In this document: in pieces, positions 1 to 6,409 of the stretch
Position numbering within the stretch: position 1 is the first letter of the stretch
How the letters are laid out: each line of letters opens with the position of its first letter
From: Akkermansiaceae bacterium UBA2367
Lineage (GTDB): Bacteria > Verrucomicrobiota > Verrucomicrobiia > Verrucomicrobiales > DEV007
Reading direction: 5' to 3'
Assembly (NCBI GenBank): GCA_002344525.1
Contig: DDTJ01000079.1
Span: 28,511 to 35,044, forward strand
Length of the DNA: 6,534 nt
Notes under the pieces: generated by a model
What the model was told of the DNA's origin: nothing
Databases searched by the model: none
The model's input: the letters and a program-made list of their open reading frames with translations, nothing else
Position numbers and translations under genes: made by a program

Positions 1-22
1 GAAAGAGTGTGAGAAATGCGGG

Positions 23-3000
23 CTAGTTGCGGGCAGGAGTGCCCGCGCTCCCTTGCAACGACTCGCGGTAGGCGAGCACCGACCGGGCCTCCTCCCGACG
101 GCGCGCCCGCGTCAGCTCGGCCTCCAGCGCTTGCAGGGATTGGGCGAGCTTGCCGTCGAGGTCGGCGCGGATTTTCCCGTGTTCGGCCTCCCACACCTGC
201 CGCAACTCCGCCAGTTTCGCAGGGGCATCCTCCGCGAGGGCGGGCAGGGCGGGCCACTGCTTGGCTGCGGCGGCGGTGTCCGTCGGCGTTTGCGCGAGGC
301 GGGTGCGCAGGGCTGCGACGCGGGCCTTCTCCTCCTCGAAGGCCGTGGCCAGCGTCAGGTCGGCGGCGGAGTTGGCTTGGGCGAGGCGGGTGTCGAGGTT
401 GCGCAGGTAGTGTCCGACCAAGGTGTCGAGGGCTCCGCGCCGGGCTGCGAGGTAGGCTTCGAGACGCTGCGCGAGTTCGGGGAGGAGGGTCGGAGTGGAA
501 GGCGGGGTGGTGGTGGTTTCAATGGGAGGGGAAGCCGCTTGGCCGGATGCCGCGAGGACGATGCGGAAGCCAAATGAGGCGCGGCGGGTCATCGGGTTGT
601 CAGTGCCGCGGGCCATGGAACGGAGGTTGCTCTCTTGACTTAAATGCCAAGAAGAGCCGCGGTGAACACGGAGATTCTGTGCGGGGTTGAACCAGTCTTC
701 AACCAGCTCCCGCACGTTGCCACCCATGTCGTAAAGCCCGAAGCGGTTTGGCGCGAAGCTCATTACTGGCGCGGTTGTCGGAAAGCCGTCGTCATACTCC
801 TCCAAATAGCCATCTCCTCTGCCGGGAGCCTTGGCCTTCCGACTCCTGTCGCTGTAGTTGCCTGCCCCTGCCGGTGGTGGCCAAGTCGTTCCCCACGGGA
901 ATTCTTGTATGATTTTTTCGCTTAGGCTTTCCGGGGTATCTCCCGGCATTCGAAGCTCTTTGCCGCCCAAGCCCGCTGCAAGGCTCCACTCCTCGTCGGT
1001 TGGCAAGCGGTAGGTCCGTTCCTCCTTCTTGCTCAGCCAAGCGCAGAATCCCTGCGCATCCTCCCAGTTCACTTTCCACACGGGATGCTCCCCGGCCCGT
1101 TCGGTGATCGTATAGCTAAGGACGGTTTGGTCTTTCCAATCGCCGTTGATGCCGGAATACTCCTTCGCATAGGCCTCGTAGTCCCGATAGCGTGTCTCGT
1201 GGATGCAGAACATTACGTCGGTCCCCGGCACGGGCACGAACTTCATGCCGAGGCTGTTTTCGTAGGGCTGCTCCTTGGTAGCCGCAGCGGACACGTCGGG
1301 GGCACCCGCCTCGATCATCCGCAACCGCAGGTTGCGGTAGGCCGCCGCTCCGTCCGGCCCCCACCGGCTGATGGCAAGGAGGGACGGTCTGGACGGATCG
1401 AGACGGCGGCGATGATCGAAGGTCTGGCGATTGCCGATCCACCCTTGGATGCGGTCGGGTTCCACGAGGAGGCGGAAAGGGGTGAACTCGTTGTCGGGGA
1501 AGACGCCCGGGGGCGCGTTGATGTGCGCTCCCCTGCCTTCGGCGTAGGCGAAGAGGCCGCCGGGGCCGACTCCGCGCTGCTGGTTGAGGCTGCCGCAGAA
1601 TTGGAATTCATAGCCTTGGAGCAGCTTGGCGGCGTCCTCGAGGTGGAAGTGGATGCCGCCGTTTCCAGTTTCGCTCATGCGCGCCTCTCCGGTGAGCTCG
1701 AACCATGGCGAGGCGAGTTGGCGATAGAGGGCGCCATTGCCCCCTTCGTCGGAGGTGATGGCGGCGTTTTCGACCTTCCATTGCGCCTGACCGCCGGTGT
1801 TCCAGCCGCCGAGAGTGGCGCCGTCGAATAGCTCCAGCCAGCCGCCCGATGAGGGCGGGGGCGTGGTCGGGGCGGCAGTGATGCTGGCGGGGGGCGGCGT
1901 TGGTTCGGATGGTGCGAGGACGACGCGGAAGCCGAAGGTTATGAACCGAACCTCGGGTGGTTCGTGATGGCGGGAGGTTGAGAATAGATGGCCGCGCCCA
2001 CCGTCGTACCAACAACTGCCTCGAAAGACAAGAGATTTATCTTCATTGGAATATAAATCCTCACACCACTCCCACACATTGCCGCCGAGGTCGTACAGTC
2101 CGAAGGGGTTCGGAGCGAAACTCATCACCGGCGCGGTCGTCGGAAATCCGTCGTCGTAGTTGCCTTCGATATACCGAGTCTTGTCGCGCGGAGCCTGCTC
2201 CTTGCGGCTCTGATCACTGTAGTTACCCGCTCCGGCGGGTGGGGGCCATTCCGTGCCCCAGGGGAACTCGTCTTGGACCCTCGGGATGCTCTTCGGCGTG
2301 TCGCTGGGCGAGCGCCGCTCTTTGCCGCCCAAGCCCACGGCGAGACTCCATTCCTCGTCAGTGGGCAGGCGGTAGGTCTTGCCATCCTTCCTGCTCAGCC
2401 ATGCGCAGAAGGCTTTCGCATCTTCCCAGCTCACTCGTGTCACAGGATGGTCTCCGGCCCGCTCGGTGATCGGGAAACCATCATAGGTCTGGTTTCTCCA
2501 AGCGCCGTCGATCCCCGGATTCTCCTTCGCATAGGCTTCGTAGTCCCGGTAGCGCGTCTCGTGGATGCAGAAGAGCGCATCCGTCCCCGGCACGGGCACG
2601 AATTTCATCCCGAGGCGGTTCTCGAAAGGGCGGTCCTTCGTCGCTCCGGCTGGGTCCGAGGCAGTCGGACTGGTTGGACCAGTCTGGCTCGTCGGATTTG
2701 CGGAAGGGCGGGACACCACGGAGGTGTCCGTGACCATCGCGACGGGCGCGGGCGTCTCGCGCCTCAGATACCACCAAACCCCAACCCCCGTCAGCAGCAG
2801 CACCGGACCCGCCACCCACGCCAGCGAGGAGCGAGGCTTCGCCGGGACGGGTCTCGGCGGAGCCGCCCCCGCCTCCCGCGTCACCAAGGTCTTCCCGCCG
2901 GGCCTCTGCGGACGCGCCCTCGTCGGCAAGGCCGCCATCGGCTGCCCGGACTCCGCGTCCACCTTCGGCACGGGCTGCGTCAGGATCGCGTCGAGGTCCA

Positions 3001-3988
3001 GGCGAAGCTCCATGGCGCTCTGGTAGCGCTCCTCGCGGTCCTCCCGCATCGCCCGCGCGATGATCCCGTCGTAGCGAGGGTCCATGCCCGCCACCTGCAT
3101 TGAGGGTAGCTCGAAGATCCCGTGCGGCACCTTCCCCGTCAGCATCATGTAGAGCATCACCCCCACCGCGTAGACGTCCACCCGGTGGTCCACGACCGCC
3201 CCGTACTCGAGGCACTCGGGGGCCATGAAGTGCATCGTACCCATCACCATGCCGCTCATCGTCAGCCCGAGGGACTGGCCCTCGACGGCCTGCACCTTCG
3301 CCAAGCCGAAGTCGGCGACCTTCACCACCCCGTCGTAGCCGACCATGATGTTCGCGGGCTTGATGTCGCGGTGGATGATGCCCCGCGCGTGCGCGTAGGC
3401 GAGCGTCGGACGGGGCTCGACTCGTGGGTTCGTCACACGGATGATGCCCCGTGCGTGCGCGTAGGCGAGCGCGTCGCAGACATAGGCGGTGATAGCCATG
3501 GCATACTCCGTGCGCAGCCTCCCGTCGGCGACGATCATGCGCTGGACGTCGGTGCCGTCGATGTACTCCATCACGATGTAGAGCAGCCCGTCCCCGGTCT
3601 CGCCGAAGTCGTAGACGGCGACGATGCCGGGGTGGCTGAGCTTGGCCATGGCGCGGGCCTCGTTCTGGAATCGCTCTTTGAAGTGGAAGTCGCCCTCCTT
3701 CTCGGCCAACGCGCCGGAGAGAATCTTGATGGCGACGGGGCGGTCGAGGGAGACTTGCCGCCCCATGTAGACGGCACCCATGCCGCCGCGGCCGAGCATC
3801 CTGACGATCTCGTAGCCGCCGGGGAGGATGGCCTGGAGCTTCTCGGCCGTGGGGGGCACCCAGGGGCCGGAGGGCTTGGAGGCAGCAGGTGGCTGACTGT
3901 CGGGGCCGAGGAGCAGGTCGCGCATGTCCGAGGGACTGCCTGCGGGGAAGCTGTCGCCCGGTGCCGGGGTTGGGGTGTCGTTGCTCAT
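23..3988 (-). CDS. Membrane Ser/Thr protein kinase with FGE-like–DUF1080–FGE-like sensor region
   Basis: This 1321-residue protein is a Hanks-type Ser/Thr kinase anchored in the inner membrane. Kinase domain, about 59-336: Gly loop GRGGMGAVY (66-74), Lys88 in VAIK, candidate helix-C Glu110, HRDIKPAN (206-213; Asp208, Asn213), DFG (226-228), APE (256-258). A Pro/Arg-rich linker leads to one transmembrane helix (388-408), so the C-terminal 900 residues are probably periplasmic. They comprise an FGE/SUMF1-like domain (453-692), a DUF1080 (LamG-like, possible sugar-binding) domain (717-891), a second FGE-like domain (907-1147) and an Ala/Glu/Arg-rich helical tail (1167-1312). Neither FGE domain shows the paired catalytic cysteines of true FGE, so a binding role is inferred. 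Start chosen: ATG at 3988, giving MSNDTPTP; the frame stays open upstream but runs antisense to the sigma gene. No clear Shine-Dalgarno. Odd: 22 extra residues before HRD. Divergent to the sigma gene. Family call secure; ligand and substrates unknown. Confidence 0.93.
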   Translation of the reverse strand: MSNDTPTPAPGDSFPAGSPSDMRDLLLGPDSQPPAASKPSGPWVPPTAEKLQAILPGGYEIVRMLGRGGMGAVYMGRQVSLDRPVAIKILSGALAEKEGDFHFKERFQNEARAMAKLSHPGIVAVYDFGETGDGLLYIVMEYIDGTDVQRMIVADGRLRTEYAMAITAYVCDALAYAHARGIIRVTNPRVEPRPTLAYAHARGIIHRDIKPANIMVGYDGVVKVADFGLAKVQAVEGQSLGLTMSGMVMGTMHFMAPECLEYGAVVDHRVDVYAVGVMLYMMLTGKVPHGIFELPSMQVAGMDPRYDGIIARAMREDREERYQSAMELRLDLDAILTQPVPKVDAESGQPMAALPTRARPQRPGGKTLVTREAGAAPPRPVPAKPRSSLAWVAGPVLLLTGVGVWWYLRRETPAPVAMVTDTSVVSRPSANPTSQTGPTSPTASDPAGATKDRPFENRLGMKFVPVPGTDALFCIHETRYRDYEAYAKENPGIDGAWRNQTYDGFPITERAGDHPVTRVSWEDAKAFCAWLSRKDGKTYRLPTDEEWSLAVGLGGKERRSPSDTPKSIPRVQDEFPWGTEWPPPAGAGNYSDQSRKEQAPRDKTRYIEGNYDDGFPTTAPVMSFAPNPFGLYDLGGNVWEWCEDLYSNEDKSLVFRGSCWYDGGRGHLFSTSRHHEPPEVRFITFGFRVVLAPSEPTPPPASITAAPTTPPPSSGGWLELFDGATLGGWNTGGQAQWKVENAAITSDEGGNGALYRQLASPWFELTGEARMSETGNGGIHFHLEDAAKLLQGYEFQFCGSLNQQRGVGPGGLFAYAEGRGAHINAPPGVFPDNEFTPFRLLVEPDRIQGWIGNRQTFDHRRRLDPSRPSLLAISRWGPDGAAAYRNLRLRMIEAGAPDVSAAATKEQPYENSLGMKFVPVPGTDVMFCIHETRYRDYEAYAKEYSGINGDWKDQTVLSYTITERAGEHPVWKVNWEDAQGFCAWLSKKEERTYRLPTDEEWSLAAGLGGKELRMPGDTPESLSEKIIQEFPWGTTWPPPAGAGNYSDRSRKAKAPGRGDGYLEEYDDGFPTTAPVMSFAPNRFGLYDMGGNVRELVEDWFNPAQNLRVHRGSSWHLSQESNLRSMARGTDNPMTRRASFGFRIVLAASGQAASPPIETTTTPPSTPTLLPELAQRLEAYLAARRGALDTLVGHYLRNLDTRLAQANSAADLTLATAFEEEKARVAALRTRLAQTPTDTAAAAKQWPALPALAEDAPAKLAELRQVWEAEHGKIRADLDGKLAQSLQALEAELTRARRREEARSVLAYRESLQGSAGTPARN
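548..2632 (-). repeat. Internal duplication of the FGE-like domain on either side of DUF1080
   Basis: The segments encoding residues 453-692 (1913-2632) and 907-1147 (548-1270) are clearly paralogous. Long stretches are identical or nearly so: LGMKFVPVPGTD, FCIHETRYRDYEAYAKE, TYRLPTDEEWSLA, WPPPAGAGNYSD, and DDGFPTTAPVMSFAPN followed by FGLYD. Even the leading linker (ATK..P.EN) is shared. The DUF1080 segment (1316-1840) lies between them. The copies have diverged at the C-terminal core: GGNVWEWCED and FRGSCW in the first, GGNVRELVED and HRGSSW in the second. Confidence 0.9.
3373..3471 (-). repeat. 33-bp direct repeat flanking a 33-bp spacer inside the kinase catalytic-loop region
   Basis: Positions 3373-3405 and 3439-3471 are the same 33 bases with one difference (C at 3386, T at 3452). 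They are separated by exactly 33 unrelated bases (3406-3438). The period of 66 bp keeps the reading frame. The result is that LAYAHARGII occurs twice in the protein (174-183 and 196-205), with the unrelated residues RVTNPRVEPRPT between. Only the second copy runs directly into HRDIKPAN. Normal kinases have a single copy joining helix E to the catalytic loop, so this is a 22-residue insertion. Confidence 0.95.
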
Positions 3989-4082
3989 GGATGGTCTTTG
4001 CGATGGATTTGCGGGAGGCGGATGCACCACCCCCTTTCCATGTTTTCTACAGGAAAACTCGGCTGCGATTACAGGGGAGGAT

Positions 4083-4101
4083 GATTTTTTTGAAAAAAAT
4101 C
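4083..4101. promoter_or_regulatory. AT-rich perfect palindrome, possible operator or UP-like element
   Basis: GATTTTTTTGAAAAAAATC is a perfect palindrome with 9-bp arms around a central G. It is the most AT-rich patch in an otherwise GC-rich window. It lies 95 bp upstream of the kinase start and 214 bp before the sigma start. A one-base centre cannot form an RNA hairpin loop, so a DNA-level role (dimeric regulator site, bent DNA, promoter-proximal A-tract) is the more natural reading. The role is inference. Confidence 0.4.
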
Positions 4102-4180
4102 TCTGGGATATGTCGAAGTGTGCTCGTTTGGGCTTGGTTTTGGCCGTGGGCATGGCGCGAAGCGGATAGCCGAAGGCAAT

Positions 4181-4200
4181 TTCGTGAGAACTTCTCCCCC
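4181..4200 (+). repeat. Repeat module 2, copy 1
   Basis: These 20 bases match 5342-5361 at 18 positions in the same orientation. The first 14 bases (TTCGTGAGAACTTC) are also the exact reverse complement of 5291-5304, inside the hairpin of the other repeat element. The module is thus a relative of the same palindromic family. Here its own left arm is degenerate and no good hairpin forms. Confidence 0.7.
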
Positions 4201-4205
4201 GTTCG

Positions 4206-4251
4206 GCGTTTCGAGGGAGGCTTGTCGAAGTTCCCGCGAACTTCGCTACGG
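4206..4251 (+). repeat. 46-bp palindromic repeat element, copy 1
   Basis: This matches 5270-5315 over 46 bases in the same orientation with about seven differences; the last 28 bases differ at only two positions. The core, 4226-4245, is CGAAGTTC-CCGC-GAACTTCG, a perfect 8-bp stem with a 4-base loop. It lies in the divergent promoter region, 64-109 bp upstream of the sigma start. It resembles REP-like intergenic palindromes. No T-tract follows, so a classical terminator is unlikely. Confidence 0.75.
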
Positions 4252-4314
4252 GCTGGCCCCGATTTTTTCCACAAAAATGTCCCGCCCTGCGCCGCGCTCT
4301 GCTATCCTCCCTCC

Positions 4315-5043
4315 ATGCTCTCCGCTTCGCCAAGTTTCCAATCCACGCGCTGGACGCTGATCGAACAACTGCGGGCAAGCGACTGCGAGGAGGAACGGGT
4401 CCGCATCCTGCAAAAGCTCTGTGAGGCCTGCTGGTTCCCTCTCTACAGCTACGCCCGCCGGGCGGGGCATCCGTCGGAGGACGCGGAGGACCTGACGCAG
4501 GGCTTCTTCCAGCACGCGCTGGGCAACGACCTCTTCGGCAGGGCGAGCGAAGAGAGGGGGCGGTTGCGAGCGCTGCTGCTGCGCTCCTTCCAGAACCACC
4601 TGCGCAACCACCGGGAGCGGGAGGGCGCGGCGAAGCGCGGAGCGGGGACGGTCGTCTCCATCGACGCGATGGGCGCGGAGGCCCGCTACCAGTCGGAACC
4701 ACCAGATCTGGCGAGCCCGGAGGCGCTCTACCATCGGCGCTGGGCGAGGGATTTCTTCGCCTCGGTGCACGAGCGCCTGCGCGAGGAGTGCGAAGGGGAG
4801 GGAAAGGGCGAGGTCTTCGAGCGGCTTTCGCCTTGGATTTTCACGTCCGGCGGAGCGGGCGAGCAAGCCGCGGCGGCGGAGGTGCTGGGGGTCTCTCTCG
4901 ACCATCTGCGGGTGATGCTGACGCGCTACCGCAAACGCTACCGCATGCTCTTCCGGCAGGCGGTGGAGGAGACGCTGGACGCGCCGACGGAGGACGAGAT
5001 CGCGAGGGAGATCCGCGAATTGATCGAGCTGGGCGCGGGGTGA
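4315..5043 (+). CDS. Sigma-70 family (ECF-like) RNA polymerase sigma factor
   Basis: This 242-residue protein probably directs RNA polymerase to a set of promoters. It begins with the signature FQSTRWTLIEQL (8-19) typical of planctomycete/verrucomicrobial ECF-like sigma factors. Region 2 spans about 25-100 and includes LYSYARRAGHPSEDAEDLTQGFF (43-65), with the acidic DAED (56-59) expected for core-polymerase contact. Region 4 spans about 168-215 and includes the helix-turn-helix AAAAEVLGVSLDHLRVMLTRYRKRY (185-209). An acidic tail (218-238) follows. ATG 4315 is chosen because it lies just before the conserved RWTLI motif. The frame is open further upstream, but that part has no recognisable domain. 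No Shine-Dalgarno is seen; TATCCT (4303-4308) ends six bases before the ATG, so a leaderless transcript is conceivable but unproven. It is divergent to the kinase, and no anti-sigma gene is visible. Family call secure; regulon unknown. Confidence 0.9.
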   Translation: MLSASPSFQSTRWTLIEQLRASDCEEERVRILQKLCEACWFPLYSYARRAGHPSEDAEDLTQGFFQHALGNDLFGRASEERGRLRALLLRSFQNHLRNHREREGAAKRGAGTVVSIDAMGAEARYQSEPPDLASPEALYHRRWARDFFASVHERLREECEGEGKGEVFERLSPWIFTSGGAGEQAAAAEVLGVSLDHLRVMLTRYRKRYRMLFRQAVEETLDAPTEDEIAREIRELIELGAG

Positions 5044-5048
5044 GAATG

Positions 5049-5078
5049 CCCACGGAAATCACGGAAGCTCACAGAAAG
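5049..5078 (+). repeat. 30-bp inverted repeat, left arm (three 10-bp units)
   Basis: This is the reverse complement of 5218-5247 with two differences in 30. Internally it is three 10-bp units: CCCACGGAAA, TCACGGAAGC, TCACAGAAAG, with consensus TCACGGAARN. It starts five bases after the sigma stop codon. The two arms are about 140 bp apart, so a long-range stem or a DNA-level role is possible. Confidence 0.8.
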
Positions 5079-5120
5079 GGATTTTCCGAGGGCGATGGAG
5101 GAATGCCTTCCGCCAGACCG

Positions 5121-5160
5121 GATTCGCGAAAATTCGCGGGGATTTACGGTCATTCGCGTC
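5121..5160 (+). repeat. Four tandem 10-bp repeats, ATTCGCG family
   Basis: Four consecutive decamers start at 5121, 5131, 5141 and 5151: GATTCGCGAA, AATTCGCGGG, GATTTACGGT, CATTCGCGTC. The ATTCGCG core is exact in the first, second and fourth; the third reads ATTTACG. The 10-bp period matches that of the flanking inverted repeat arms and is close to one DNA helical turn. Confidence 0.75.
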
Positions 5161-5184
5161 TGAAAAAAGGCGAGAAACGCGAAT
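5152..5184 (+). repeat. Hairpin formed by the last decamer and an inverted copy
   Basis: ATTCGCGTCT (5152-5161) pairs with AAACGCGAAT (5175-5184): 8 bp perfect, one mismatch, one further pair, with a 13-base loop. The loop is A/G-rich. The sequence after it on either strand lacks a T-run, so it is not a typical intrinsic terminator. Confidence 0.6.
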
Positions 5185-5217
5185 AGGAGACCCGTTTGCC
5201 CAGTTCCCCGGAAGGAA

Positions 5218-5247
5218 CTTTCCGTGAGCTTCCGTGAATTCCGTGGG
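5218..5247 (-). repeat. 30-bp inverted repeat, right arm (three 10-bp units)
   Basis: This is the partner of 5049-5078, matching its reverse complement at 28 of 30 bases. On the minus strand it reads as the same three decamers. Together with the left arm it brackets the ATTCGCG decamer array, giving the block (5049-5247, about 200 bp) the look of a small element with inverted ends. No transposase is present. Confidence 0.8.
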
Positions 5248-5269
5248 TTTCTTTTCTTTGTTGGCCGCA

Positions 5270-5315
5270 GCGTTTCAAGGAACGTTCGTCGAAGTTCTCA
5301 CGAACTTCGCTACGG
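5270..5315 (+). repeat. 46-bp palindromic repeat element, copy 2
   Basis: This is the direct-orientation copy of 4206-4251. Its core 5290-5309 is CGAAGTTC-TCAC-GAACTTCG, again a perfect 8-bp stem with a 4-base loop. The loop differs from copy 1 at two positions while the stem is unchanged. It lies 66-111 bp beyond the stop of the minus-strand PLP-enzyme gene. Confidence 0.75.
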
Positions 5316-5336
5316 CTGCGGCGGACGGCATGGTAG

Positions 5337-5361
5337 AGAAGTTCGTGAGAGCTTCTCCCGC
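5337..5361 (+). repeat. Repeat module 2, copy 2, with hairpin
   Basis: Bases 5342-5361 match 4181-4200 at 18 of 20. Bases 5337-5356 form AGAAGTTC-GTGA-GAGCTTCT, an 8-bp stem with one T-G position. It begins 24 bp past the stop of the minus-strand gene, so it could act in termination or 3'-end protection of that transcript. No T-tract is seen. Confidence 0.6.
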
Positions 5362-5380
5362 CCGGCGCTCCAAAGGCCGC

Positions 5381-6409
5381 CTACCCCAAGGCCGCCTCGA
5401 ATTCCGCAAACCCCACCAGCGGCACGGCTCCGGCGTCGGCCATCTTCGCGAGCGAAGCGCCGTCCTTGAATCCGCTCCCGGTCACGAGGCAGACGATGGT
5501 GGCCTCGGGGTCGATCTCCCCGGCGGCCGCGGCTTGCAAAGCTCCGGCGAGGGCGACGGCTCCGGCGGGTTCGGTGAAAATCCCTTCCTCGCGGGCGAGG
5601 CGTGCTTGCAGTTCGTAAACGGAGGCGTCGGGGACGGGATGACCATTTCCCCCGCTCGTGCGGCAGGCGGCGATGACGGCGTTGGCGTCGAGCAGATTGG
5701 GCACTTGCAGCCCGCTGATCGTCGTGGCGCAGGGATCGGCGCGGCGTCCGTGGTCGCGCCCTTCGCGGAGAGGTCCGGCGATGGTGTCGTTGCCCTCGGG
5801 CTGCACGCAGTGGATCGAGGGGGTGGATTGGCAGGGCGCGAATCCCCTCGCCACGGCGAGGCAGAGCCCGCCGCCTCCGGCGGGGACGAAGACGTGGTCG
5901 AGGCGTCCGTCGAGGGCTTCGTCGAGTTCAGCGGAAATTGTTTCGACGCCGCGCATCCCCTCGGGGCTGACGGAGTAGGCGCTGACCTCCAGCGACCAGC
6001 CGGGGCGGTTGGCGAGGCGGCGCAAGCCTGCGAAGGTCTCCGCCGTGGTTTCGGGATCAAGGCCGAAGCCGCGAAGTCGATGCAGGGTCGCGCCGTAGGC
6101 CAGCATTTGTCGCAGCTTGTCGTCGGGGGCGGGCTCGACGATGGCGAGGTGCAGGGGGATCCCCGCAACGGCGCAGGCGGCGGCGAGGGCGGCCCCGGTG
6201 TTGCCGCTGGAGGTGGCGAGGCAATGGGTCGCCCCGCGCTCCAGCAAGCGCGAGACTGCGGCGACGGCGAAGCGGTCCTTGTAGGAGCCGGTCGGGTTGA
6301 GGGATTCGAGCTTGAAATGCAGGTTCGCCAAGCCCGCCGCCGGACCGATGCGGCGGGACCGGACGAGCGGTGTGTTGCCTTCTCCGAGGGTGATGCGGGG
6401 GGAGGTCAT
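5381..6409 (-). CDS. thrC: Threonine synthase-like PLP-dependent enzyme
   Basis: This 342-residue fold-type II PLP enzyme most likely converts O-phosphohomoserine to threonine in the cytoplasm. Motifs in order: LGEGNTPL (8-15); SLNPTGSYKDRF (36-47) with the PLP Schiff-base Lys44; SSGNTG (67-72); a glycine-rich cofactor phosphate-binding loop VPAGGGG (175-181); IFTEPAGAVALAG (277-289); and VTGSGFKD (309-316), the counterpart of the VTGxGLKD block that favours threonine synthase over threonine dehydratase. The start at 6409 is forced: the only upstream in-frame codon before a stop (TGA, 6413-6415) is CCC, and the ATG lies in the first unit of the heptamer array. No Shine-Dalgarno is present. 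The protein starts only nine residues before EGNTPL, earlier than usual in the family, so the N-terminus may be truncated. No homoserine-pathway neighbour is in the window. A paralogue with another substrate is possible. Confidence 0.82.
   Translation of the reverse strand: MTSPRITLGEGNTPLVRSRRIGPAAGLANLHFKLESLNPTGSYKDRFAVAAVSRLLERGATHCLATSSGNTGAALAAACAVAGIPLHLAIVEPAPDDKLRQMLAYGATLHRLRGFGLDPETTAETFAGLRRLANRPGWSLEVSAYSVSPEGMRGVETISAELDEALDGRLDHVFVPAGGGGLCLAVARGFAPCQSTPSIHCVQPEGNDTIAGPLREGRDHGRRADPCATTISGLQVPNLLDANAVIAACRTSGGNGHPVPDASVYELQARLAREEGIFTEPAGAVALAGALQAAAAGEIDPEATIVCLVTGSGFKDGASLAKMADAGAVPLVGFAEFEAALG

Larger units (their letters stand above)
3989..4314. promoter_or_regulatory. Divergent intergenic region between kinase and sigma factor genes
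   Basis: This stretch of 326 bp should hold the promoters for both divergent genes. It is more AT-rich in patches than the coding DNA around it. It contains a 19-bp palindrome (4083-4101), a half-palindrome repeat (4181-4200), a 46-bp repeat element (4206-4251) and a second AT block (4262-4278, ATTTTTT-CCAC-AAAAAT) some 37 bp before the sigma start. No textbook -35/-10 pair or Shine-Dalgarno is visible for either gene. The open frames that cross it look like high-GC chance extensions. Confidence 0.6.
5044..5380. other. Convergent intergenic region dense in short repeats
   Basis: The 337 bp between the stops of the sigma gene and the PLP-enzyme gene hold no convincing gene. They hold a 30-bp inverted repeat pair, a four-unit decamer array, a 46-bp palindromic element and three hairpins, all listed separately. 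The short open frames here have repeat-derived composition. The hairpins may end transcription from both sides, but none has a run of T after it. Confidence 0.75.

Noticed and set aside
453..2632. FGE-like domains considered as active formylglycine-generating enzymes
   Set aside because: The paired catalytic cysteines near the C-terminal core are absent in both copies, and no sulfatase gene is adjacent.
16..3103. Several long plus-strand open frames opposite the kinase gene
   Set aside because: They mirror the codons of the kinase gene, have Arg/Gly/Ala-rich low-complexity translations and no recognisable motif.
3406..3438. Kinase spacer considered a copy of the heptamer array
   Set aside because: Only an 8-base match (CACGAGTC on the minus strand, 3419-3426) is shared; the rest does not fit the RGTCAYG period.
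3989..4702. In-frame extension of the kinase by 238 codons beyond the chosen start
   Set aside because: The extension runs antisense through the sigma factor gene and a repeat-bearing intergenic region and shows no domain; its composition is that of a chance open frame in GC-rich DNA.
5290..5356. Hairpins considered as intrinsic terminators
   Set aside because: None is followed by a T-run on either strand; they are better described as repeat palindromes, although a role at 3' ends is possible.
5482..6168. 228-codon minus-strand frame overlapping the threonine synthase gene
   Set aside because: It is an alternative frame of the same DNA, rich in Pro/Ser/Ala, while the main frame carries all PLP-enzyme motifs.
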